From NCBI GenBank assembly GCA_039105265.1, contig JAPFFF010000015.1:930001-994000 (forward strand): 64,000 nt of DNA, written 5' to 3'. Position numbers and translations under genes: made by a program. Shown in pieces: positions 49,057 to 60,540 of the stretch (its first letter is position 1; each line of letters starts with the position of its first letter). The notes beneath the pieces are model-generated. The model was not told the DNA's origin, did not search any database, and saw only the letters and a list, made by a program, of their open reading frames with translations. This DNA comes from Tritrichomonas musculus (taxonomy: Eukaryota > Parabasalia > Tritrichomonadida > Tritrichomonadidae).

Positions 49057-52000
49057 ATGTCATTAGACAATACACCAACAAATAAATTAATCGAGTTATC
49101 AAATTTATTATATAATGAAAATTTAACAATTAATGATTGGAAAAATGAATTTGATAATGAAAATGATTTACGAGAAAATTTAATTGAAATGCTAGTTTCA
49201 GATATTTTAAATAAAGGATATGATGGAGAAAATAATTATAATTCCATGTATTGGTTCGTGAAAGGTTTAAATATTCCATCACCGAAACCACTTAAACGTT
49301 ACATAGATTCTGATGATTATTTATTCAAAAATTTAAATAAATACAAAATTCAAGATTCACTTGATGATTTCAACCGTCAACGTTTACATGAAAAATTCAA
49401 CCGTGATTTACATAAAAAAGATTCTTCATTTCTTGATGAATTAATGAAGCATTCAAAAGATATTCGTGAATTTTGGAGAAGTGATTTATTATATAATTCA
49501 CCACCAGCTGATGCATTAAATGATGAGGAATTTTTCCCTGAAGAAAAACCAAAAGATATTAATTTACGTAATATTAAATCATTTAAAGATTGGCAAAAAT
49601 TAGATGACGAACAACAAACATTAGTGGATGACATGATGAAATCATTATATAAAACACCTACTAATTGGGAAATTAATTTTGAACTTTTAAACAATAAAGG
49701 CAAAAAATTAATGCTTCCATTACTTAAAAATTTCTTTCAGGAATACATTGACCCATTACCAATGGATAAATACAAAATAGAATTTAAAGTTAAAGGTCAA
49801 TGGCATTCTAAACCATTAACACCTGAAGTTTATAATAAATTAATGGAAAATTTCACTGAAGAACATTTTATATTTGACCTTGACGAAATACCGGCAGAAT
49901 TTACGGGATTCAATAGTGGTGACAATGCTGAATTACCTGATTGGTCATTATTTTCATCATTAAGATTTTCAAAATATTTACATAAAGATAGGGTCCGTAA
50001 AGACGTTGGTGGTTCATTCTTTAATTATATAGCTAATGATAAAGTACCTAAAAAAGTTATTGAGTATTTAAAACGTCTGCAAATATTTGATTCATTAGTG
50101 GATGAAAAAGTAAATGTTCTTGAAGAAGCAAAAGAATTCACTCGAAGTTATTATGATAATTTAACTGGTGATTTAGAATATGAAACCATTGAAATTCCAG
50201 CAAAAATTACCAAAACAGCTAAACAACGTGAAGAATTGGATGATTGCTGCTTCGTTTATGCTCTCAAACAAACAGGTTATTATTCAGATGATATTTTAAA
50301 TCAAATACGATTAAGAATTAATAATAGGTATTTATCACAAGGTTCAATTGAAAAAATATGTCAAGAGTTTAAGATACATATTAAGTTAACATATATTGAC
50401 GACAGCAGCGATAGAAAAAATAAAAAGACAACGGTTCAACAATGCAAAAACAAAGTCCGTAAATCATATTTGGGAGTCAAAGATGCTGAACCTCAACGAA
50501 CCCATACATTTAACGTTTATGAAGACCATTATTTCATAGAAGAGAAAACACCATTTAGTACTTATTATATTAAACATTTAATTGAATGTACCGAGGATAA
50601 ATTCGATAAAGAATATAATAGTGACCATTGGAGGAAAACCAGATATTATATTTCATCATCAAATTTAGTCCGTGAATTAATGAAGCAGGGATATTTTAAT
50701 CCAATCACTTATGGACAATATCGAATATTAAAAACAGTTTTCTATCATGAATTTGATAAAGATTTAACAAATATTAATTTAGAATATGAACCTGAATATT
50801 GCACAAAATTAATAGCTCCAAAAATTGTTAAAGAAAGCGAAAACAAAACTGACCCTACTTATTGGTACGCTGACTTTGAAGCTGACGTTTCAGGTAATAT
50901 TCATAAACCATTTATGTGTGTTCTTCAATCACAAAATGGAAAAATTAATGAATGCTTTAAAGGTAAAACATGTAATAAACAATTTCTTGATTTCTTACCT
51001 GATCATGCGGTCGTTTATTTCCACAATTTAGCATATGATTTTAGGATGTTTGCATCATTAGTTAATATCAAAAATACTATAATTAAAGGAACAAAATTAA
51101 TGAAAGCAAATGTTGAATATAACGATAAAAAGATTTTCTTTAAAGATTCATTGCCAATGTTGAATTGTAAACTTTCACAATTACCTTCTATGTTTAATTT
51201 GGGCATTAATGTTCAAAAAGAAATTTTCCCATACAAATATTACACACTTGAAAGATTAAATACCAACAAAGGAGTAATTAATGATGCAGGCTTAAATGAA
51301 GATCAAAAATGGACAACAGATGATTATGAATTATTTAAATCAAACATTGATAAAATACCTAAATGTAGAATTGATGAAAACCATTTCGACATGTGGTCAT
51401 ATGCAGAATTTTATTGTAAACAAGATGTAAACATCCTTAGACTTGGATTTAATGAATTCAGAAATGGATTTATTAAAGATTTCAGTATTGACCCTTTTAA
51501 TTTCATTTCCATTTCTTCTCTCGCTAATGAAGTATTTAATCAACGTGTTTATTATCCTAATGGTAACCTTTATAAATTAGGTGGTCATGTTCGTAAGTTT
51601 TGCTCAAAAGCTGTTTATGGAGGACGTTGCATGACTGCATACAATAAAAAATGGCATATATTAAAGCTACTTTGTGATTTCGACGCTGTTTCATTATATG
51701 CTTCAGCAATGGCACGTTTATATACTGTTGAAGGTAGACCTGAAGTTATCAAACCTGAACAATTAAACCTTGAATTCCTATCAAAACAAGGTGCTTACAT
51801 TGTCGAAATCAAAATTACTAAAGTTAATAAACATTATCCATTCCCTCTCATTGTTCGTAAAGTAAACGGATTAAATCTTAATGACGATAACTTAAAAGAA
51901 GGTGAAACATTAAATATAATTGTCGATAATATATCATTAGAAGACCTAATCGAATTTCAAAAAATAGAGTTTGAATTCATCCGCGGTTATTATTGGGCAG

Positions 52001-52857
52001 GCAAACGTGATTATACAATCCAAAAAGAAATTAAGAAAATATTTAATAAAAGACTTGAATATAAGAAGCAACATAACCCACTACAACAATTATATAAATT
52101 AATTATGAATTCATGCTACGGTAAAACTATTGAGAAACCAGTTGATAAAGATATTAAATATATGAATGATGACGATTTCGAGAAATATTGGATCAAAAAC
52201 TATAATAAAATTATTGAAGACACATTAATTGAGGGTAGAAAGTCACCATTACATGCTGTAAAAGTTATTAAACAAATAGAAAATCATTTTAACTTTTCAC
52301 TTCTTGGTATTCAAGTTCTTTCTATGTCAAAACGAATTATGAATGAAGTAATGTGTTTAGCTTATGATTTAGGATGCCACATTTATTACCAAGATACTGA
52401 TTCAATGCACATTGAAGTTGATGATTTACCACGGCTTGTTAATGGTTTTAAAGAAAAATATAATCGTGAATTAATTGGTTCTAATTTGGGTCAATTTCAC
52501 AGTAACTTTCCAACTATTAATGGTCATGATGAAATGCCAAAATCTATTGAGTCATATTTTCTAATGAAGAAAATGTACATTGACAAATTGCAAGATTCAA
52601 CGGGAGAAATTGATTATATGATCCGAGGAAAAGGTTTAACACAAAACTCAATTAAATATGCTTACAAAGAATTCAACAATGACCCAATGAAGTTATATGA
52701 ATCCCTATTTAATGGAAAAACACAAACGTTTGATTTAACGAAAGGACAACCATGTTTCTCAATGAACAAAAATATGACAGTATCAACTTTAAAGAAATTT
52801 CAACGCAAAATTAAAACAACTTATGAAGAAGGAAAAATTGAAGATTATTTTAAATAG
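49057..52857 (+). CDS. Polinton-type protein-primed family-B DNA polymerase
   Basis: 1,266 aa, whole frame. Replicates the element's own DNA. Exonuclease motifs: DFEAD near residue 604, HNLAYDF near 655, and FYCKQDVN near 788. Polymerase motifs: A DFDAVSLYA near 874, B MNSCYGK near 1017, C YQDTDS near 1112. About 550 residues precede the exonuclease; inside them, near 390-500, a Cys-containing DDCCFVYALKQTG and a later HYFIEEKTPF recall a papain/OTU-like peptidase layout, which is only a suggestion. N-terminal extensions are known in Polinton polymerases. Confidence 0.9.
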   Translation: MSLDNTPTNKLIELSNLLYNENLTINDWKNEFDNENDLRENLIEMLVSDILNKGYDGENNYNSMYWFVKGLNIPSPKPLKRYIDSDDYLFKNLNKYKIQDSLDDFNRQRLHEKFNRDLHKKDSSFLDELMKHSKDIREFWRSDLLYNSPPADALNDEEFFPEEKPKDINLRNIKSFKDWQKLDDEQQTLVDDMMKSLYKTPTNWEINFELLNNKGKKLMLPLLKNFFQEYIDPLPMDKYKIEFKVKGQWHSKPLTPEVYNKLMENFTEEHFIFDLDEIPAEFTGFNSGDNAELPDWSLFSSLRFSKYLHKDRVRKDVGGSFFNYIANDKVPKKVIEYLKRLQIFDSLVDEKVNVLEEAKEFTRSYYDNLTGDLEYETIEIPAKITKTAKQREELDDCCFVYALKQTGYYSDDILNQIRLRINNRYLSQGSIEKICQEFKIHIKLTYIDDSSDRKNKKTTVQQCKNKVRKSYLGVKDAEPQRTHTFNVYEDHYFIEEKTPFSTYYIKHLIECTEDKFDKEYNSDHWRKTRYYISSSNLVRELMKQGYFNPITYGQYRILKTVFYHEFDKDLTNINLEYEPEYCTKLIAPKIVKESENKTDPTYWYADFEADVSGNIHKPFMCVLQSQNGKINECFKGKTCNKQFLDFLPDHAVVYFHNLAYDFRMFASLVNIKNTIIKGTKLMKANVEYNDKKIFFKDSLPMLNCKLSQLPSMFNLGINVQKEIFPYKYYTLERLNTNKGVINDAGLNEDQKWTTDDYELFKSNIDKIPKCRIDENHFDMWSYAEFYCKQDVNILRLGFNEFRNGFIKDFSIDPFNFISISSLANEVFNQRVYYPNGNLYKLGGHVRKFCSKAVYGGRCMTAYNKKWHILKLLCDFDAVSLYASAMARLYTVEGRPEVIKPEQLNLEFLSKQGAYIVEIKITKVNKHYPFPLIVRKVNGLNLNDDNLKEGETLNIIVDNISLEDLIEFQKIEFEFIRGYYWAGKRDYTIQKEIKKIFNKRLEYKKQHNPLQQLYKLIMNSCYGKTIEKPVDKDIKYMNDDDFEKYWIKNYNKIIEDTLIEGRKSPLHAVKVIKQIENHFNFSLLGIQVLSMSKRIMNEVMCLAYDLGCHIYYQDTDSMHIEVDDLPRLVNGFKEKYNRELIGSNLGQFHSNFPTINGHDEMPKSIESYFLMKKMYIDKLQDSTGEIDYMIRGKGLTQNSIKYAYKEFNNDPMKLYESLFNGKTQTFDLTKGQPCFSMNKNMTVSTLKKFQRKIKTTYEEGKIEDYFK

Positions 52858-54196
52858 GATCTAATAAATATCTTGGTAATAATTGAGGTTCACCACTTAC
52901 ACCGTTAAGTTTTCCTTCAACTTTAAATAATCCATTTTCTTTACCAATAACTTTAAACTCTCCTGGTCTTATCACTGACCTTCTTTTCATTTTGTTATCA
53001 GTCATATTATAAACTTTAACATTTACACCATCATTAATATTAAATTCAACGTTATTTTTAATTTCCCAATTAGCTTGTAATATTCTCCTCACAATATAAT
53101 TTTCAAGTTCTGGGTCATCATTTACCATTTTTGGCGTTACTTCAAATCCTGCCCATTTACTTAACCCTCTATGTGGAGCGTTATTGTATTGATTTACGAT
53201 TTCATCCATTACTTCAGGAGTTATTACACCAATATTCATATTATACGCCATATCTCTAATGGTTCTAATTACTCTATCAACAATTCCTAAACTTGAATGT
53301 AAAGGTTCTGTTTTCTTTGCTTTCTTCTGTTCATATTTCATAAAATCAGGATAAGCACCTTTAGGTTGTCTAGCTACTGGTTTAAAATCAATTCCTCGTG
53401 AATTATAAAATGATTCACGAGCCAATTTTGAATTAAATGCACCTTCACCATCACCGATTAAATGTTCCACCTTCATTCCTTTATCAATTAATTTTTGTAA
53501 TGCTCGTAAATATGACATTGTCGCTTTTAATTTATCTTTACTAAATTCTGTTTTTGAAAGCATCACATTCAAAATTTGTGCATATAAATATTTAGTGTTC
53601 ACATTAATTGCAATTAAATATTTTAACGGTTGTTTTTTCTTAATATATATTTCCATTAAATCAATCATCCATGTGTTTCTTTCTGCAACTCTATGTAATT
53701 GAAAACGTTTTATATTTTCTTTTAATGGAAATGATGAAGGTATTTTTCCCTTTTCTTCTTTCAGTTCTGGATTAAGTAATTTTAAAGCTCTAATTTTTTC
53801 TTTACCTTTAAATCCAAATAATCCCGTTAATTCTACATTTGGTATTTCTATCGTTGCCCCTGGTTGTTGAAAATATTTATCCTGATATTCTTTATACCAT
53901 GATTCTAAAGATTTTTTACCTCTCTTCTTCCATCCACTTGTGACTTTAACAAAATCCTCAAATGTTAAAAGTTCATTATCTCCATTATGTAAAATTACGT
54001 ATTCATTCAACCTTTCCTTAAATGATTTCTCCTTAGGTTTTTTGGGCTTTTCTTTCTTTGGGTGTGCTTCATCCCATGCTTTCTTATACTCCAAATATAT
54101 TTTCTGTTTGTCTTCATCAAGTAATGGTCGAAATGATTTTAAATCATATGCCGCACTTTCACCTGTTTCATTTTGGTTTTTATATACTTTACTCAT
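52850..54196 (-). CDS. Polinton-type retrovirus-like (RNase H fold) integrase
   Basis: 448 aa from the ATG at 54196, whole frame. Inserts the element into host DNA. Seen: a basic N-terminus (KKEKPKKPKEKSFKERL), an integrase core at about residues 180-370 with WMIDLMEIYIKK, LIGDGEGAFNSKL, IVDRVIRTIRDMAYNMN and the family's YNNAPHRGLSKW, then a small SH3-like C-terminal domain (IRPGEFKVIGKENGLFKVEG). It converges on the polymerase gene with an 8-bp overlap of the 3' ends, a compact layout typical of such elements. Confidence 0.88.
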   Translation of the reverse strand: MSKVYKNQNETGESAAYDLKSFRPLLDEDKQKIYLEYKKAWDEAHPKKEKPKKPKEKSFKERLNEYVILHNGDNELLTFEDFVKVTSGWKKRGKKSLESWYKEYQDKYFQQPGATIEIPNVELTGLFGFKGKEKIRALKLLNPELKEEKGKIPSSFPLKENIKRFQLHRVAERNTWMIDLMEIYIKKKQPLKYLIAINVNTKYLYAQILNVMLSKTEFSKDKLKATMSYLRALQKLIDKGMKVEHLIGDGEGAFNSKLARESFYNSRGIDFKPVARQPKGAYPDFMKYEQKKAKKTEPLHSSLGIVDRVIRTIRDMAYNMNIGVITPEVMDEIVNQYNNAPHRGLSKWAGFEVTPKMVNDDPELENYIVRRILQANWEIKNNVEFNINDGVNVKVYNMTDNKMKRRSVIRPGEFKVIGKENGLFKVEGKLNGVSGEPQLLPRYLLDPI

Positions 54197-57022
54197 TAAA
54201 TCCTCTCTTGCTATTCTCACTGCTTCTTCAAAGAATATTTGTCCATTCCTGAACTTTTTCTATTCATTTAACCAAATATGTAATCAAAAGAAACTCAAAA
54301 TACATGGTTTTTTCTATTTCTTTTATTCTTTAATTTTTGGAGAATCAAAAGAAAAAATATTTTTTAATTTTTATTATCTAGTTCAGTTATTTTATTTTAA
54401 TCTAAATATTTTTTCTTATAATTTGTTTTATTTAACAAGATAAAAGGGAAAAAAATATATAATTATTTCTGAAAAATATTTTTCAGTTAATATTTTTAAA
54501 ATTCAATTAATTTCATTAAGGAATTTTTTTATATTTGCAATACTTTAAAATAAATATTAAAGTTGATTTAAATATATTAGAAATATTTATCGATTATTGA
54601 AAAAATACTTAAAGCATTGAAATAATAAACTATATTGAAAAGTTAAATAAAACACCATATATGTAAATTTTATCAATTAAATTACTATTAAAATTTATTT
54701 TAAATAGTATTAATCTTTTAGAATTGTATTTATATATTATATTAATAATTACTCAATTTAATCGAAAAGAAATGAAAAAGATATTTAAAAAATATGTATT
54801 TTTATTTTAGAAATTTGAATCCGTTATTAAGAAATTTCATCAAAATTGTTCAATTTGAACAACAAGTTTCTCAATTTGGATTCTATTTTTCCATATCAAA
54901 ATGGTATCGCAGTATGATACATTGATTGACAATCAAAATATATAGGCTTTACTCAAGAAAATCCAAAAAATGCAATCATATTTCTTTTTCAGATTCATTT
55001 ATTAAATTTTCAGATATAACGAATTATTAACGACATATTAGCTAGTATGATCATACCTTTTCTAAATGTCAAAATTGCTTCTTTCTAGAAGATCCAACTA
55101 CCTATATGAAAATAATTGAATTTTTTTCAATGGTACGATATTCCAATATCATTTTCCAAATGAATATTTTATATGTATTTTCATAAATTATGTACATTAA
55201 TTGGAAATCTTCGGGATTTTATATATTTTCAATATGGGTTCAATAAAATCAACAGATAAAAAAAAGAGGTCTGAAAATTTCGATAAAAAGTTCTCTTAAT
55301 TTCATGTATGACAGTGATAGACCTACAAAACTACATTCACTTTTATATATAATTAATGCATATTTTTAATATATACTTTTTATTAGTAAATACTTATTCA
55401 TTACATGATCCAAATATCGGATTTTTTCACTTTTTTATGCAATCATTTTCTAACCATTTTATTGGCATGATCAAAAAATTTCGATGATTTCACGTTCATT
55501 AAAACATAATGCACAACAAAAAATTCATTAGAAAATCCTGTGAGAATTGTTTTTTTGGGATTGATTTAAGAGGAGCTTTGAAAATATTGAATACCTATAG
55601 AAATAAATTCAATGCGTATTCAATACTTTCTGTGCAAATTCAATTTTTTTCAATTTTTTTCAATTAAATTTAAATCCAACTTTATCCTTAAAAAAATAAC
55701 ATTAAGCGCGAGTTAAAGTTCTTTAATGAGGTTTTTATATTAATATTGTTACTGATATATTGAAATTTACGATCTATTTGAAAGATCAGAAAAAAAAAAT
55801 GTGTAGAAAAACATGAAAAAACATGAAAATATTGATGAATGCGCTTTGTGTTTTGTAGAGGATTAATTGGGTTGGATCATTGCTTACTATAATCAAGGAA
55901 TATCTAGAAAATTGAAACTCTTTCGAATAGTCGTAGTGATATGACTATTCGAGTTTATTTCAAAAATTGTGTAAAACCGCTGAAAAAAACAATAATATTT
56001 GAAATAAGGTATTCTTTTTTCTAAAATTTGATTTAATATAAAGATATATTTAGATTTAACGTGAAAAGAAAATTTTATTTTTTTTAAACTTTGAAAATCC
56101 ATTGAGATTGAATATCTTATTTAATTTTATCAGAATTTATTTTGAATATATTTCAGAATGCATTGAAATTTAAGTAACATAAATGGAAGCATACTTTCAA
56201 AAAGTCCAGACGAAATAAAGGTCCTCTCAGGGTATTACATATTTTTTTTTTTTTCAAAGACAATTCAAAAATTAAATGAGTAGATAAAATTTTTGAATTC
56301 TTAATCGTAATTGAATTTGTATTTTTTTTAAAAATCATAGTTTATAAACGGCATCGCAAGTTTCTTGTTTATTTTAAAGTTTAAGCAGAGGGTGGCCAAC
56401 CAATTGAATACTCATAAAATCTTATAAATTTTTAACACATTATTCATTTATCTATGTCTATATTGAATAAGATCACGAATTTTTTAAATAATTAAAAATA
56501 ACATTTAATTAATAAAAACAAAATTAATAAATATTTATATTTTAAAAGATTCGAAATATTTGCTGATTTTTAAAAAATGCATAAATTGCCGTTCAAAAGT
56601 CGGCCCACCTTTCAGCTATAATTGGCCTTGGTGGCGGTTATTTTATAACGTATTAATACAAAAAAGGGAACTTTTTTATTCAATTTTGGTCTGAGTTTTG
56701 AACCAATTCAAATTTATTATTTTCAATATTTTATATTAAAATTGAATCTATATATTATATTAAGCTCAAATTAAAATTTGTAAAATGTTCAAAGTTTTCA
56801 TTTTAAATAGCTATGTGGCCATGTACCCCTTAAAAAGTGATAGAATTATCTCATTCAAAGTATTGTCCATTTAATCATTCAAAATTTACCTAATAAAAAA
56901 AAAAATTTCATCTCATATTTTGGAGTACTTTTCATAAGATGATCGTAATTTTAAAAATAATATTGAATTTTTGAATAAGTGATCGTTATGCAAAAGCTCA
57001 AATTATAGATTACACAATTTAT
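54197..57022. other. 2.8-kb gene-free AT-rich region
   Basis: No coding frame, RNA gene or long repeat recognised. It must contain the right end of the Polinton if that end is in the window, but I cannot place it. A short inverted repeat (arms CGAATAGTC / GACTATTCG) lies near 55920-55950. Confidence 0.55.
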
Positions 57023-60000
57023 CCTTCCACCTGCGGCTATCGCTTCTCAGCTGCAGGTGGAGGTAAAGAAATAAGGAAACCAAGTTTCCACCTGCGGCTG
57101 AGCTGCGGCAGCTGCAGGTGGAAAATCACTATTTACCAATTTAGCCTTCCACCTGCGGCTATCGCTTCTCAGCTGCAGGTGGAAGTAAAGAAATAAGGAA
57201 ACCAAGTTTCCACCTGCGGCTGAGCTGCGACAGCTGCAGGTGGAAGTAAAGAAATAAGGAAACCAAGTTTCCACCTGCGGCTGAGCTGCGACAGCTGCAG
57301 GTGGAAAATCACTATTTACCAATTTAGCCTTCCACCTGCGGCTATCGCTTCTCAGCTGCAGGTGGAAGTAAAGAAATAAGGAAACCAAGTTTCCACCTGC
57401 GGCTGAGCTGCGACAGCTGCAGGTGGAAAATCACTATTTACCAATTTAGCCTTCCACCTGCGGCTATCGCTTCTCAGCTGCAGGTGGAAGTAAAGAAATA
57501 AGGAAACCAAGTTTCCACCTGCGGCTGAGCTGCGACAGCTGCAGGTGGAAAATCACTATTTACCAATTTAGCCTTCCACCTGCGGCTATCGCTTCTCAGC
57601 TGCAGGTGGAAGTAAAGAAATAAGGAAACCAAGTTTCCACCTGCGGCTGAGCTGCGGCAGCTGCAGGTGGAAAATCACTATTTACCAATTTAGCCTTCCA
57701 CCTGCGGCTATCGCTTCTCAGCTGCAGGTGGAAGTAAAGAAATAAGGAAACCAAGTTTCCACCTGCGGCTGAGCTGCGGCAGCTGCAGGTGGAAAATCAC
57801 TATTTACCAATTTAGCCTTCCACCTGCGGCTATCGCTTCTCAGCTGCAGGTGGAAGTAAAGAAATAAGGAAACCAAGTTTCCACCTGCGGCTGAGCTGCG
57901 GCAGCTGCAGGTGGAAAATCACTATTTACCAATTTAGCCTTCCACCTGCGGCTATCGCTTCTCAGCTGCAGGTGGAAGTAAAGAAATAAGGAAACCAAGT
58001 TTCCACCTGCGGCTGAGCTGCGGCAGCTGCAGGTGGAAAATCACTATTTACCAATTTAGCCTTCCACCTGCGGCTATCGCTTCTCAGCTGCAGGTGGAAG
58101 TAAAGAAATAAGGAAACCAAGTTTCCACCTGCGGCTGAGCTGCGGCAGCTGCAGGTGGAAAATCACTATTTACCAATTTAGCCTTCCACCTGCGGCTATC
58201 GCTTCTCAGCTGCAGGTGGAAGTAAGGAAATAAGGAAACCAAGTTTCCACCTGCGGCTGAGCTGCGGCAGCTGCAGGTGGAAAATCACTATTTACCAATT
58301 TAGCCTTCCACCTGCGGCTATCGCTTCTCAGCTGCAGGTGGAGGTAAAGAAATAAGGAAACCAAGTTTCCACCTGCGGCTGAGCTGCGGCAGCTGCAGGT
58401 GGAAAATCACTATTTACCAATTTAGCCTTCCACCTGCGGCTATCGCTTCTCAGCTGCAGGTGGAAGTAAAGAAATAAGGAAACCAAGTTTCCACCTGCGG
58501 CTGAGCTGCGACAGCTGCAGGTGGAAAATCACTATTTACCAATTTAGCCTTCCACCTGCGGCTATCGCTTCTCAGCTGCAGGTGGAAGTAAAGAAATAAG
58601 GAAACCAAGTTTCCACCTGCGGCTGAGCTGCGGCAGCTGCAGGTGGAAAATCACTATTTACCAATTTAGCCTTCCACCTGCGGCTATCGCTTCTCAGCTG
58701 CAGGTGGAAGTAAGGAAATAAGGAAACCAAGTTTCCACCTGCGGCTGAGCTGCGGCAGCTGCAGGTGGAAAATCACTATTTACCAATTTAGCCTTCCACC
58801 TGCGGCTATCGCTTCTCAGCTGCAGGTGGAAGTAAAGAAATAAGGAAACCAAGTTTCCACCTGCGGCTGAGCTGCGGCAGCTGCAGGTGGAAAATCACTA
58901 TTTACCAATTTAGCCTTCCACCTGCGGCTATCGCTTCTCAGCTGCAGGTGGAAGTAAAGAAATAAGGAAACCAAGTTTCCACCTGCGGCTGAGCTGCGAC
59001 AGCTGCAGGTGGAAAATCACTATTTACCAATTTAGCCTTCCACCTGCGGCTATCGCTTCTCAGCTGCAGGTGGAAGTAAAGAAATAAGGAAACCAAGTTT
59101 CCACCTGCGGCTGAGCTGCGGCAGCTGCAGGTGGAAAATCACTATTTACCAATTTAGCCTTCCACCTGCGGCTATCGCTTCTCAGCTGCAGGTGGAGGTA
59201 AAGAAATAAGGAAACCAAGTTTCCACCTGCGGCTGAGCTGCGGCAGCTGCAGGTGGAAAATCACTATTTACCAATTTAGCCTTCCACCTGCGGCTATCGC
59301 TTCTCAGCTGCAGGTGGAAGTAAAGAAATAAGGAAACCAAGTTTCCACCTGCGGCTGAGCTGCGACAGCTGCAGGTGGAAAATCACTATTTACCAATTTA
59401 GCCTTCCACCTGCGGCTATCGCTTCTCAGCTGCAGGTGGAAGTAAAGAAATAAGGAAACCAAGTTTCCACCTGCGGCTGAGCTGCGACAGCTGCAGGTGG
59501 AAAATCACTATTTACCAATTTAGCCTTCCACCTGCGGCTATCGCTTCTCAGCTGCAGGTGGAAGTAAAGAAATAAGGAAACCAAGTTTCCACCTGCGGCT
59601 GAGCTGCGGCAGCTGCAGGTGGAAAATCACTATTTACCAATTTAGCCTTCCACCTGCGGCTATCGCTTCTCAGCTGCAGGTGGAAGTAAGGAAATAAGGA
59701 AACCAAGTTTCCACCTGCGGCTGAGCTGCGGCAGCTGCAGGTGGAAAATCACTATTTACCAATTTAGCCTTCCACCTGCGGCTATCGCTTCTCAGCTGCA
59801 GGTGGAAAATCACTATTTACCAATTTAGCCTTCCACCTGCGGCTATCGCTTCTCAGCTGCAGGTGGAAGTAAAGAAATAAGGAAACCAAGTTTCCACCTG
59901 CGGCTGAGCTGCGGCAGCTGCAGGTGGAAAATCACTATTTACCAATTTAGCCTTCCACCTGCGGCTATCGCTTCTCAGCTGCAGGTGGAAGTAAAGAAAT

Positions 60001-60540
60001 AAGGAAACCAAGTTTCCACCTGCGGCTGAGCTGCGACAGCTGCAGGTGGAAAATCACTATTTACCAATTTAGCCTTCCACCTGCGGCTATCGCTTCTCAG
60101 CTGCAGGTGGAAGTAAAGAAATAAGGAAACCAAGTTTCCACCTGCGGCTGAGCTGCGGCAGCTGCAGGTGGAAAATCACTATTTACCAATTTAGCCTTCC
60201 ACCTGCGGCTATCGCTTCTCAGCTGCAGGTGGAGGTAAAGAAATAAGGAAACCAAGTTTCCACCTGCGGCTGAGCTGCGACAGCTGCAGGTGGAAAATCA
60301 CTATTTACCAATTTAGCCTTCCACCTGCGGCTATCGCTTCTCAGCTGCAGGTGGAAGTAAGGAAATAAGGAAACCAAGTTTCCACCTGCGGCTGAGCTGC
60401 GGCAGCTGCAGGTGGAAAATCACTATTTACCAATTTAGCCTTCCACCTGCGGCTATCGCTTCTCAGCTGCAGGTGGAAGTAAAGAAATAAGGAAACCAAG
60501 TTTCCACCTGCGGCTGAGCTGCGATAGCTAAAGGTGGAAG
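57023..60540. repeat. Satellite-like array of 122-bp hairpin units (29 units, about 58 hairpins)
   Basis: Unit starts counted at 57023, 57145, 57328, then every 122 bp to 59768, then 59829 and every 122 bp to 60439. Each unit has two 61-bp halves, and each half opens with TTCCACCTGCGGCT and closes with AGCTGCAGGTGGAA, an inverted repeat of 14 bp with one G-T-type mismatch and a 10-nt loop. Loops differ: ATCGCTTCTC in the first half, GAGCTGCGGC (or GCGAC) in the second. Unit 2 carries one extra half (183 bp) and unit 23 lacks one (61 bp). The unit is 50% GC (61 of 122) in an AT-rich genome. Only a few sites vary, so the array was homogenised recently. Since 122 is not a multiple of 3, it does not encode a long protein. 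Confidence 0.97.

Larger units (their letters stand above)
47450..54450. mobile_element. Polinton/Maverick-type element, pol-int portion
   Basis: Parts seen from left to right: two short tandem-repeat arrays, a small unknown gene, a protein-primed family-B DNA polymerase and, on the other strand, a retrovirus-like integrase whose 3' end overlaps the polymerase's by 8 bp. The limits are approximate, because no terminal inverted repeats or target-site duplication could be recognised by eye. Capsid, packaging ATPase and protease genes usual for the family are not seen in the window, so the element is partial here. The three genes present look whole, pointing to a recent insertion. Confidence 0.75.

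Noticed and set aside
53940-54443. A 167-codon open frame on the plus strand over the integrase gene
   Set aside because: Antisense shadow of the integrase; phenylalanine/serine-rich composition and no start signal.
47333-56640. Similar GC-rich words near 47335 (TCGGCCCA...GGCGGCACC) and 56600 (TCGGCCCA...GGCGGTT) as element ends
   Set aside because: Both are in the same orientation, the match is loose, and no duplicated target site was seen, so they cannot be called terminal inverted repeats.
57047-57388. A 113-codon open frame on the minus strand inside the hairpin array
   Set aside because: It exists only where the extra half-unit changes phase; elsewhere in the array the same sequence is closed. 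No start signal, and composition follows the repeat.
57023-60540. CRISPR-like array
   Set aside because: The units are tandem with no unique spacers, both linkers are repeated too, and the host is eukaryotic.
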